A stretch of DNA of 64,000 nt. Origin: Anaerolineae bacterium. Lineage in GTDB: Bacteria > Chloroflexota > Anaerolineae > Aggregatilineales > J027. Made by a program: the position numbers and the translations under genes. The notes beneath the pieces were generated by a model. The model did no database searches. It saw nothing but the letters and a program-made list of their open reading frames with translations, and had not been told where the DNA came from. Location of the stretch: the NCBI GenBank assembly GCA_008933735.1, contig WBUL01000013.1:1-64000 (forward strand). Direction: 5' to 3'. Shown here in pieces: positions 9,357 through 17,359 of this stretch (position 1 is the stretch's first letter; each line of letters begins with the position of its first letter).

Positions 9357-9386
9357 TTGACGGGAATAGAACACTCGTGCTACACT
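9357..9386 (+). promoter_or_regulatory. Promoter of nurA
   Basis: TTGACG (9357-9362), an 18-nt spacer and TACACT (9381-9386) form a sigma-70 type promoter. The predicted start is near 9393, followed by GAGGCGG (about 9402) and the nurA ATG at 9411. The arrangement also rejects an in-frame ATG-type start at 9357, which would lie on the -35 box. Confidence 0.65.
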
Positions 9387-9410
9387 CGCACTGAAATAAC
9401 CGAGGCGGCG

Positions 9411-10670
9411 ATGTCTCTCGAATTTGACAAACTTATCGAACAGATACAGCGTATGGGGCGTTTTTCGGCATATCGCACGCAGGACATCAGCGAGCGCGGC
9501 CAGTATGCGCTGGAGATGCTGGATCAGGCCAATGACCTGGAGGAAGTGCAGCGGAAGATCGAGCTGGTGCGCCTGCGTGATGCAGGGTATCGCGGGGCCG
9601 CCCCATTTGAGGAGGACGTGAACAGCCGTTTTAATCGCCCAGAGGTGCCGCAGTGGGCAACGGTCATTGCTGTAGATGGGTCGCAGGTCTACCCGGATAT
9701 GCATGGTGCTTCCCTGTACTACCTGACGAATATCGCTGCCTTTGTTTATTATCACGGCAGCCAGGAACTGCCGGAGCAGCTTTGCCGCCCCTATCTTTTT
9801 TATGCGGATTCTGACCTGCGTGAAGAAAACGGCATTGGGTCTGTGATCAAAAATACGGTGGTGAATGCGCGGCGTACCGTACAGGAAATTACCGCGTTGG
9901 TGGAATATGCCCATCTGCACCGTCATTATAAAGCGCCTTTGATTGGGCTGATGGACGGCCCACTGCTGTGGATGATAGGGACAGACATTACCGACTCTGT
10001 AAAGTTAGAAGCGGATTATCGTGGGGCGCTGGTCGCTTTCCATGATGTCCATGTAAACATGCGTGATGTACATCACCATAACGCCAGCATTGTTGGCTAT
10101 GTTGATCGCCATGACAGCCGTTTTGTGATTCGCCTGCTGCATCTTCTGATGCTGGATGACCATCAGGTAAAACGCTCGATTGTCGAAACGGATGGGCCTT
10201 TTGAGGGTCTGACCGATGACTGGCTGTTTTCCAGAGTATTAAAGCCTGGTCAGCGCTCGGCGGTGATGATTCAGCAGAGTCCGCGCAACAAAAGCTATCG
10301 TCTGGATACGGGCCTAAACTACGAAATCGCCTTTTTTTACCTGAACGTGGGGTCATTTAGTCGTCCCCATGTCGTCCGCGTAGAAGTCCCCATGTGGGTC
10401 GCCAAATCGCCGGAGGCTGTCAATGAGGTTCATGGACTGCTGTTAGCGCAGTGTGATCTGACAGGTGGTTATCCCTATGCTCTGACTCGCGCTGATGAAC
10501 TGGCTGTTGTCAGCGGGCAGGAAAAATACCAGCTAAATACCCTGATTAACATTGAGCTGCTAAAAAACCAGCAGCGTGTGGAAATATCGCCTAAACAGAT
10601 TGGCAAAGGGCAGGCGCGGGCGGGTCGCCGCCAGCACCATTCTCAGCTTCGCAGTGGAATGAAGGAATAG
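9411..10670 (+). CDS. nurA: NurA-domain nuclease
   Basis: The product is 419 residues. NurA is a 5'-3' exonuclease and endonuclease that in archaea works with the HerA translocase and Mre11-Rad50 to resect DNA ends. Motifs that fit are VIAVDGSQVYPDMHG (first acidic metal ligand), LIGLMDGPLLW (second) and the C-terminal QCDLTGGYPYALTRADELAVV. A NurA-like RNase H fold with an extended middle domain is likely. It is followed after 2 nt by a HAS-barrel protein, and a sbcD-sbcC pair lies 1.5 kb downstream. The HerA ATPase itself is not in this window. The NurA call is good; activity is inferred. Confidence 0.8.
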   Translation: MSLEFDKLIEQIQRMGRFSAYRTQDISERGQYALEMLDQANDLEEVQRKIELVRLRDAGYRGAAPFEEDVNSRFNRPEVPQWATVIAVDGSQVYPDMHGASLYYLTNIAAFVYYHGSQELPEQLCRPYLFYADSDLREENGIGSVIKNTVVNARRTVQEITALVEYAHLHRHYKAPLIGLMDGPLLWMIGTDITDSVKLEADYRGALVAFHDVHVNMRDVHHHNASIVGYVDRHDSRFVIRLLHLLMLDDHQVKRSIVETDGPFEGLTDDWLFSRVLKPGQRSAVMIQQSPRNKSYRLDTGLNYEIAFFYLNVGSFSRPHVVRVEVPMWVAKSPEAVNEVHGLLLAQCDLTGGYPYALTRADELAVVSGQEKYQLNTLINIELLKNQQRVEISPKQIGKGQARAGRRQHHSQLRSGMKE

Positions 10671-10672
10671 AC

Positions 10673-11281
10673 ATGGCTTACGAAATTGGACGTGTTTTAC
10701 GTGCCAGTACGGATGGTTTTACCTGTGGTACGCGCAGCCCGGAGATTGGACGCCCTGCTTTTGGGGCCTTTGTGCAAACCACAACCAGCGCTGTGGATTA
10801 TGAACTTACCGTGATTGGGGTCATTACTGAGATTCGGATTGATGATGATCCGCTGATCCGGCAGTTGGTTATGGCGGGTGGCATGGAGGAATCGATTTTA
10901 CGTGACCAGCGTGAAAACCGGATGGTGCCTGTTGAAATCGAAGTTCTGAGTGTGGGTTATATATATACAACCAAGCACGGGTCACAAATATTATACAGCC
11001 TGCCGCCGCGTCCTCCATTGAGCCTGGATCCGGTCGCGCTGTGCGGCGCGGATGAGATCATGTATTTCACGACCGGCCTGGATTTTGTGCGGCTGATTGT
11101 GAATGCTGGCGCCGTTCCAATGGCGGATCTGCTGGCGGCCTCTGTCCGGGAAGCAGCGCTGGCGCGTCCACAGGAACAGCAGCATGAATTTCTGGTGAAA
11201 GCCGGGCGTCGTCTTGCCGAACTGCTCAGCGGCGATCTGGCGATGCTCAAGCATGTGCTGAATATGATCAGTCCACGTTAG
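10673..11281 (+). CDS. Stand-alone HAS-barrel (HerA N-terminal-like) protein
   Basis: This is 202 residues. The N-terminal 110 residues are a predicted beta-barrel beginning EIGRVLRASTDGFTCGTRSP and continuing GAFVQTTTSAVDYELTVIGVITEIRIDDD. This matches the HAS barrel that forms the N-terminus of HerA and ATP-synthase subunits and mediates NurA-HerA contact. No Walker motifs follow. The C-terminal half is helical (ASVREAALARPQEQQHEFL). Its start is 2 nt after nurA, so co-expression is near certain. It may act as an adaptor or load NurA onto a separately encoded ATPase. The stop codon overlaps the convergent M28 peptidase stop. Confidence 0.65.
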   Translation: MAYEIGRVLRASTDGFTCGTRSPEIGRPAFGAFVQTTTSAVDYELTVIGVITEIRIDDDPLIRQLVMAGGMEESILRDQRENRMVPVEIEVLSVGYIYTTKHGSQILYSLPPRPPLSLDPVALCGADEIMYFTTGLDFVRLIVNAGAVPMADLLAASVREAALARPQEQQHEFLVKAGRRLAELLSGDLAMLKHVLNMISPR

Positions 11282-12696
11282 GGCTGTGTATTCTGGGTCA
11301 CAATGGGTTGGATGAGGAGTTCGGGTGCAAACCGCCCGATGCGTCCCTCTCCATCGACACAGGCGACAGTCACCGACTCGAAATTCTTAAATCCTCCCCA
11401 GGCCAGCGAGGTTGTGGCCTGAACGGTGTAAAATTCGTCATAAGTCAGCGACCCGAATCCGCGCAGCGCCACCACATAGCTCAGACAAACCGGGCTGTGT
11501 GACCATTCCAGAACCATGCTGCCGGGGTCGGTGGTACTGGGGCGAAGGGGACGCAAGGAAGGCGGATTAGGGCCATCCGCCAGCATTTCCAGCGCCGCCA
11601 GCGCGACCTGCGTCGTGCGGCGCAGATAGTTGATGTCGATTTGTTCAATGGTATCGCGGGTAGTATGAGCAATTGTAGGGTCGTCTGCCGCTTCAATCAA
11701 CCGCACTGCCGGATAGCCTTCTTCGCTGAAGCTCATGTGGTCGCCCCATCGTCCGGCACGGTCCAGGCGGTCTTCAATAATGACCGACATTCCCGGCACG
11801 TAGCGCGAAACCGCCACATCGATCATGCGGGCGATCATACGCGACGGGGACGATTCATTGGGGCCGGCGGAAAAAAGGCGCATCGTATTATCATAACGTT
11901 CTCCGCGCCGTCCAGTTGGGTTGCCAATGATGTCCATGTTCAGTACCGCCACTACTGGGATATTCTGTGCCTGGATGAAATCCTGCACAAAAGCCTGGCT
12001 GCCCTGGCGTCCGGTTTCTTCCGCCGCAAACAGAACAAAGACAATCGTAGCACGGCGCGGTTTTTGCACCATGATGCGTGCCAGTTCCAGAAGCGCCGCC
12101 ACACCCGATGCGTTGTCATTTGCTCCTGGCTGGTAAGAATCGCCGACGAACCAGTTTTGCAGGGCGGTATCATAATGGGTGGTCACCAGTACGACGCCTG
12201 CTGCGGCATCCGTCCCCGTGACTGCCATGATGACATTCGACGGAAAAACTTGCTGGTCAGCCCATTCCATCGGGAACGTATGGGAATAAACATCGATTCG
12301 GATGTCCGGGTTGGGACTGGTGGCTGCAATGGCTTTCAATTGTTCCAGCAGCCAGTTTTCCGCCGCCTTAATGCCGCGATTTGGGGCCTGACTGCTCAAT
12401 ACATGCCGGGTTTCAAAGCCAACCAGGGTTTTGATATTCTCAATCATTGTTTCGGAATTAACCATTTCGATGCTGTTGAGCGGTGTAATGGTTTCTGATC
12501 CCGGCTGGACAATGCCAACAGGCGCTTCGACCTCAAATGGCTGTGCCTGCACAGTCGGGGGAGCCATCGCCGATTCGGGAGTGATGGTGGACATCGGCGT
12601 GCTCGGTGCGAGTGTTGGTGGGGCTTCGGTGGTCAGCGAACAGGCGAGCGAAATGACAACCAATAAACCAATGAAGAAGAGAAAATTCGCTTTCAT
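11278..12696 (-). CDS. Lipoprotein M28-family zinc aminopeptidase
   Basis: The product is 472 residues. It has a signal peptide with a lipobox-like SLAC near residue 19, a Thr/Pro-rich linker and an M28 peptidase domain. All five expected metal ligands are visible: His and Asp in TTHYD and GANDNASG, Glu in FAAEETG, Asp in VLNMDIIG and His in IAHTTRDT. M28 enzymes remove N-terminal amino acids with two zinc ions. Here it acts outside the cytoplasmic membrane. A C-terminal domain of about 90 residues looks fibronectin-like. It lies between the two halves of the DNA-repair island on the opposite strand. A TAAAAT box lies 8 nt before the ATG with no Shine-Dalgarno. Confidence 0.88.
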   Translation of the reverse strand: MKANFLFFIGLLVVISLACSLTTEAPPTLAPSTPMSTITPESAMAPPTVQAQPFEVEAPVGIVQPGSETITPLNSIEMVNSETMIENIKTLVGFETRHVLSSQAPNRGIKAAENWLLEQLKAIAATSPNPDIRIDVYSHTFPMEWADQQVFPSNVIMAVTGTDAAAGVVLVTTHYDTALQNWFVGDSYQPGANDNASGVAALLELARIMVQKPRRATIVFVLFAAEETGRQGSQAFVQDFIQAQNIPVVAVLNMDIIGNPTGRRGERYDNTMRLFSAGPNESSPSRMIARMIDVAVSRYVPGMSVIIEDRLDRAGRWGDHMSFSEEGYPAVRLIEAADDPTIAHTTRDTIEQIDINYLRRTTQVALAALEMLADGPNPPSLRPLRPSTTDPGSMVLEWSHSPVCLSYVVALRGFGSLTYDEFYTVQATTSLAWGGFKNFESVTVACVDGEGRIGRFAPELLIQPIVTQNTQP

Positions 12697-12704
12697 ATGT
12701 TGGA

Positions 12705-12710
12705 ATTTTA
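12705..12710 (-). promoter_or_regulatory. Candidate -10 box of the M28 peptidase gene (leaderless type)
   Basis: TAAAAT on the minus strand ends 8 nt before the ATG at 12696. The -35 region is weak. An in-frame GTG at 12714 overlaps this hexamer region, so the ATG is the better start. Confidence 0.35.
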
Positions 12711-12817
12711 TCACAGGGAAAAGGCAGACTGCCCTATGCTTACCGTCCGGTTCAATGAATAATAGCTTACACTAATTGGACGATAGTTGAAAATACTGCG
12801 ATTTTCAGGATGCTCCT

Positions 12818-14056
12818 ATGATTAAGCTGCTGCACTTTGCTGATGTGCATATTGGTATGGAAAATTACGGCAAAACCAACCCATCCACAGGATTGTCCTC
12901 GCGGGTGATGGATTTTTTGCGGCGCATGGATGAAATGGTGGATTATGCCCGAAAAAACGACGTAGATCTGACCATTTTCGCGGGAGATGCGTTTAAGTCG
13001 CGCAATCCGAATCCTACCTTTCAGCGCGAATTTGCTTTCCGTGTACAGGATTTAGCAGCGGTGTGTCCCGTAGTGCTCCTGGTCGGCAATCACGATCTGC
13101 CGACGAATATTCGGCGTGCTTCCAGCATCGAAATCTACAACACACTGCGAGTGCCGAATGTGTATGTTGGTATGGAATATGAAGTGCTGTCTCTGGAAAC
13201 AAAGTCTGGCCTGGTGCAGGTGGCGACAGCGCCGTATCCGGTTCGCGCCCAACTTCTGGAAGGCGAAGATGATACACATGGCATGGGAATTTCCGAACTG
13301 GATGAGCTCATGCAGGATGTTTTGCATCAGCATCTTGCGAAGCTGGCGGATCAGGTTGCCCAATCCGAGGAACCACGAGTATTAACCGGACATTTCACAA
13401 TTGACGGGGCGGTCACGGGCAGCGAACGGCAGATTATGCTGGGGCGAGATGTAGCGGCACTGCTTTCCTCAGTAGCAAGCCCTATCTGGGATTATGTGGC
13501 GATGGGGCATGTGCACAAATTTCAGGATTTGACGGCGGGTGACAGATTTAAGCCGCCCGTCGTCTACAGTGGCAGCCTGGAGCGGATTGACTTTGGCGAA
13601 GAGGGCGACCCGAAGGGTTTTGTCTGGGTCAATCTTGAGCGCGGCAGTACAAGCTATCAGTTTGTTCCGGTAAAATCGCGGCCCTTTGTAACCCTGCGCT
13701 GTGATGTACGAACCTCGCTTCACCCAACCCAGGATGTATTAAAGCACATCAAAAATCATCATCTGGATGAAGCGGTTGTCCGCTTGATTATTACCTGTGA
13801 TCCAGAAACCGAATCGATGCTCCAAACACGAGAAATTGAGGATGCGCTGCGGCACAGCGGCACCAATTTTATCGCAGCGATTCATAAAAATGTGGAGCGT
13901 CCGGCGCGGCTGCGGCTGGGAACCAATCCGGAAGGGTTAACTCCCCATGAACTGCTCCTTCGCTATTTTGACAGCCGTTCGATTGAACCGGAACGCCTGG
14001 ACACCCTTCTGGAAGCCGCCGATGCCATTTTTCGCGCTGTGGATGAACGCCTATGA
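12818..14056 (+). CDS. sbcD: SbcD / Mre11-type nuclease subunit
   Basis: This is 412 residues, the usual length for SbcD. Phosphoesterase motifs appear in order: HFADVHIG (residues 6-13), FAGDAF (54-59), VGNHD (89-93), LTGHFTIDG and MGHVH. They bind the two manganese ions of the nuclease site. With SbcC it forms the complex that opens and trims hairpins and blocked DNA ends. The C-terminal region should contact the SbcC coiled coil. The stop overlaps the next start by 4 nt (ATGA), so it is co-translated with a small lipoprotein and then sbcC. Confidence 0.93.
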   Translation: MIKLLHFADVHIGMENYGKTNPSTGLSSRVMDFLRRMDEMVDYARKNDVDLTIFAGDAFKSRNPNPTFQREFAFRVQDLAAVCPVVLLVGNHDLPTNIRRASSIEIYNTLRVPNVYVGMEYEVLSLETKSGLVQVATAPYPVRAQLLEGEDDTHGMGISELDELMQDVLHQHLAKLADQVAQSEEPRVLTGHFTIDGAVTGSERQIMLGRDVAALLSSVASPIWDYVAMGHVHKFQDLTAGDRFKPPVVYSGSLERIDFGEEGDPKGFVWVNLERGSTSYQFVPVKSRPFVTLRCDVRTSLHPTQDVLKHIKNHHLDEAVVRLIITCDPETESMLQTREIEDALRHSGTNFIAAIHKNVERPARLRLGTNPEGLTPHELLLRYFDSRSIEPERLDTLLEAADAIFRAVDERL

Positions 14057-14676
14057 GAAAGGCGCTTTTCCTGCTTATCCTGTTTTTTCTGGCAGCGTGC
14101 CGGGGAGGCATTGACCCACCTAAAAACATTCCTTCGGGATACACTGTGGCTCAGGGGGATCGAGTAGCCCTGGCACTGCCGCCGGGCTGGACAGCAGTTC
14201 CTGTATCACCGGAAGACTTTGTCCAATTGGGCAAAGACCTTGAACAAACAAATCCCATTCTGGCAGCCCGCATGGATGAAATGTCCGAAGCGATTAAAGA
14301 CGATACTTTGCGCTTCTGGGCCAATCATGATACACAGCCCGTAACCGTCAATATTGCGGCGGAGAGCGTCCCTGTATTTGACACGCTGGAAAATCACGCC
14401 CAGGCCAACCGCACTGGGCTGGAAAAAGCGGGTTTTCAAATTCTGGACACGGGCACTGTTAAAATAAACGGCAAAAAAGCCGCTTATACACGGGCACAGT
14501 ATATGCTGGCGGTGGACGCGAACAGCGGTCGCATGACTTGGGTAGTGATTCAATATACGATGATTGACAGCGGTACGGCGTACAGCATCAGTTTTGGCAC
14601 GCCGGATTATTTGCTGGGCGAATTTCTTCCCGTTTTTGAAGATATAGTGAATACATTTCATACGGTGGATGATTAA
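14053..14676 (+). CDS. Small lipoprotein between sbcD and sbcC (PsbP/LpqN-like fold suspected)
   Basis: This is 207 residues. A signal peptide ends in the lipobox FLAAC (residues 16-20). The mature part begins with GYTVAQGDRVALALPPGWTA and ends with GTPDYLLGEFLPVFEDIVNT, a pattern seen in PsbP/LpqN-type proteins. That fold match is by eye only. It overlaps sbcD by 4 nt and sbcC by 1 nt, so it is an integral operon member although its product should sit on the outer face of the membrane while SbcCD is cytoplasmic. No function can be assigned. Confidence 0.7.
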   Translation: MRKALFLLILFFLAACRGGIDPPKNIPSGYTVAQGDRVALALPPGWTAVPVSPEDFVQLGKDLEQTNPILAARMDEMSEAIKDDTLRFWANHDTQPVTVNIAAESVPVFDTLENHAQANRTGLEKAGFQILDTGTVKINGKKAAYTRAQYMLAVDANSGRMTWVVIQYTMIDSGTAYSISFGTPDYLLGEFLPVFEDIVNTFHTVDD

Positions 14677-17258
14677 TGCTGCCTCTACGTCTTGAAATCA
14701 AAAATTTCCTTGCTTATCAATCCCCTGATCCTTTGATCCTGGAAGACCTGCATCTGGCGTGCCTGACCGGAGAAAATGGCGCGGGCAAAAGCTCGCTTCT
14801 GGATGCAATGACCTGGGCACTGTGGGGACGTGCCAGAACCCGCTCCGATGATGAGTTAATTCATCTGGGGCAGGAAGAAATGATGGTAACGCTGGATTTT
14901 ATGCAGGATGGTCAGCGCTTTCGGGTGACACGGCGGCGTAAACTGGGGCGGATGCGTCAGGATGGACGGCGCAGTCCAGGGCAAAGCGAGCTTTTCCTGT
15001 TTGGGTATGATGACGAACGTAAAGCTTTTGCTGCGATCAACGAACCGTCTATACGCGAAACCCAGATGCGAATCAGCCAGCTTTTGCGCCTTGACCACGA
15101 GATTTTTGTGAATTCGGCATTTTTGCAGCAGGGACAGGCCGGCGCTTTCACGACCAAGACCCCAACCCAGCGCAAAGAGATCCTGAGTGAAATCTTGGGC
15201 CTGAATCGCTGGGTTTACTATGAGGAAAAAGCCAAAGATGAACTCCGGAATATCCAAAGCGAAATCAATCTGCTGACCATGCGGATTAACGAGTTTGAGG
15301 AGGACATTGCCAAAGAACCTACCCTGCGGCATGACCTCAACTATGCCCGCCAGCAGCAGGTGGAAGTGCAGACCGAAGTTGAGCGTGCCGAAGCCAGCCT
15401 TGCGGAAGTTCAGGGGGCGGATCTGGAATATCGTCATGCAGAAGAACTTCTGGCAGCGGCCAGGTATAACATTCGGGAACGCGAGAAAGACCGTATTACA
15501 CTGTTCGAAGAAATCGAGCGTCATCAGCAGCGGTTAGCCGCCTACCAACAGGTTGTCGCCAGCGCCGACTCGATCCGGCAGGGATATGCCCAACTGGAGG
15601 AGGCACGGTCAGCGGATCTGGCGTTGGGGGACAAACTGCGTGAGTTAAATACCCTTAACCAGCATATTTCCAGTTTAGAGCGCCAACTCAGTGAGGCGCG
15701 GCAAGAGATCGAACTGGAACAGCGCGAACTGCTTACCAGCATCGACAATGATCGCCAGATTGTCATCATCGGGGAACAGGCCAAAGCCGATTTGGAAGAA
15801 GTGGATCGGCTGATTATGCTGTTGGAAGCACTGGAAACTGAACGTGATTCTTGCCGCGAGAACATCAATGGGCTGAACGAGGAATTAACAGAACTCCGCA
15901 CGACGAACAAGACCCTCAAGGCAGAAATGGAAGATATTAAAGCGCGGCAGGAATTGATAAATTCCGCCGCTGAACCGCGCTGTCCTGTTTGCCTTCAGCC
16001 GTTGGATGAAGCCCATAAGCAGGAACTTCATGACAAATTTCAGGCGGAAGGGACTCAGCGAGGCGATGCCTTCCGGGCAAATGCGATACGAATGGACGAA
16101 ATTCGCGCCGAAATTCAGTCCTTAGAGGCACAAGCTGCCGACGCAGAAAAAGAGCTTAAATCCCTGCCAACCTTCCGCACCAGGAGGGGCGGTTTGGAAC
16201 AGCAAATCGTGGATGCGGTTGAAGCGGAACAGCGCATCCAGACTTATCAGATCAAACTGGATGAACTGGACAGCATTTTAGTCAAAGAGCGTTTTGGAGA
16301 GGCCCTTCGCAATCAGTTACAGGATGCCTACGCGGAAAGGGATAATCTCGGCTATGACTCTGGGACGCATGATGCAGTGCGTGAAAACCTGAACCTTTAT
16401 CTGGTTTATCAGGATAAGGCCAAAGAACTGGAGTTCGCGCAGCAGGCAATTCCTCAGGTAGAGGAAAATCTCCAAAATACACAAAAGCGGCTGGAACGGT
16501 GTGAAAAGAGCATTCAGGAGTACATGCAGCAGGCTGCGAGGCATGAAACGGAGCTGGAACACCTGAAGATCAAAGTTGCGGAAATGCGCCGCCGCCAGGA
16601 AGAACTCAGCCGCCAGCGCACCCTGCTCCGCAACGCTGAAGAAAAAGTGAGCAGTGTTGAGCAGCAGCTTCATTCAATTGCTCAGATGCGTGAGCGCCGC
16701 GCCAAAATGATTGACCGCAAAGCTGAGTTGCAGGAAAAAGAAGGGGTTTACGAACAGCTAAAAATTGCTTTTGGCAGCAAGGGTGTCCCCGCCATGATTA
16801 TTGAAGCCGCGATTCCTGAGTTAGAAGATGCGGCAAATCGTCTGCTCAGCCGCATGACGAACAATCGGATGCATCTGCGATTTGATACCCAGCGCGAAAA
16901 GAAGACCGGTGGTGTGATGGAAACGCTGGATATTCTTATCAGCGATGAACTTGGCACACGCGATTATAGCCTCTACAGCGGCGGGGAAGCATTTCGGGTT
17001 GACTTTGCGATTCGCATCGCATTGAGTCAGATGTTAGCTCGGCGGGCAGGGGCGCAGTTACGCACGTTGTTCATTGACGAGGGCTTTGGCACCCAGGACG
17101 CCGTTGGTCGTGAACGGTTGGTTGAAGCCATCAACTCTATCCAGGACGATTTTGACCTGATCCTTGTGATTACTCATATTGATGAGCTCCGAGATGCCTT
17201 CCCCGCGCTGATTGAAGTCACCAAAACCCCTAAGGGCAGCTTTGCGACGGTGAGGTAA
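14676..17258 (+). CDS. sbcC: SbcC / Rad50-type SMC ATPase
   Basis: This is 860 residues. The N-terminal Walker A is GENGAGKSS (residues 32-40). Two long coiled coils flank a zinc hook, CPVC at residues 436-439. The C-terminal half has the ABC signature YSGGEAFR and Walker B TLFIDEGFGTQD (around 799). The layout is classic Rad50/SbcC: the hook joins two molecules and the ATPase heads gate the SbcD nuclease. It starts on the last base of the lipoprotein stop codon. Length is within the bacterial range though shorter than E. coli SbcC. Confidence 0.95.
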   Translation: MLPLRLEIKNFLAYQSPDPLILEDLHLACLTGENGAGKSSLLDAMTWALWGRARTRSDDELIHLGQEEMMVTLDFMQDGQRFRVTRRRKLGRMRQDGRRSPGQSELFLFGYDDERKAFAAINEPSIRETQMRISQLLRLDHEIFVNSAFLQQGQAGAFTTKTPTQRKEILSEILGLNRWVYYEEKAKDELRNIQSEINLLTMRINEFEEDIAKEPTLRHDLNYARQQQVEVQTEVERAEASLAEVQGADLEYRHAEELLAAARYNIREREKDRITLFEEIERHQQRLAAYQQVVASADSIRQGYAQLEEARSADLALGDKLRELNTLNQHISSLERQLSEARQEIELEQRELLTSIDNDRQIVIIGEQAKADLEEVDRLIMLLEALETERDSCRENINGLNEELTELRTTNKTLKAEMEDIKARQELINSAAEPRCPVCLQPLDEAHKQELHDKFQAEGTQRGDAFRANAIRMDEIRAEIQSLEAQAADAEKELKSLPTFRTRRGGLEQQIVDAVEAEQRIQTYQIKLDELDSILVKERFGEALRNQLQDAYAERDNLGYDSGTHDAVRENLNLYLVYQDKAKELEFAQQAIPQVEENLQNTQKRLERCEKSIQEYMQQAARHETELEHLKIKVAEMRRRQEELSRQRTLLRNAEEKVSSVEQQLHSIAQMRERRAKMIDRKAELQEKEGVYEQLKIAFGSKGVPAMIIEAAIPELEDAANRLLSRMTNNRMHLRFDTQREKKTGGVMETLDILISDELGTRDYSLYSGGEAFRVDFAIRIALSQMLARRAGAQLRTLFIDEGFGTQDAVGRERLVEAINSIQDDFDLILVITHIDELRDAFPALIEVTKTPKGSFATVR

Positions 17259-17272
17259 TGTGCTGCTACAAT
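17242..17272 (+). promoter_or_regulatory. Possible promoter of the TIR gene
   Basis: TTGCGA (17242-17247), a 19-nt spacer and TACAAT (17267-17272) lie at the end of sbcC. The -10 is good and the -35 is partial. This would give the TIR gene its own transcript with a leader of about 80 nt. Confidence 0.3.
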
Positions 17273-17359
17273 GGATGACTTAATGCGCCTCAGCGCAGTA
17301 GCACAGCCACAGGTGGATTGATGATGAGTACTCTCTTACCCGCTTCTCACAGGACTCCG

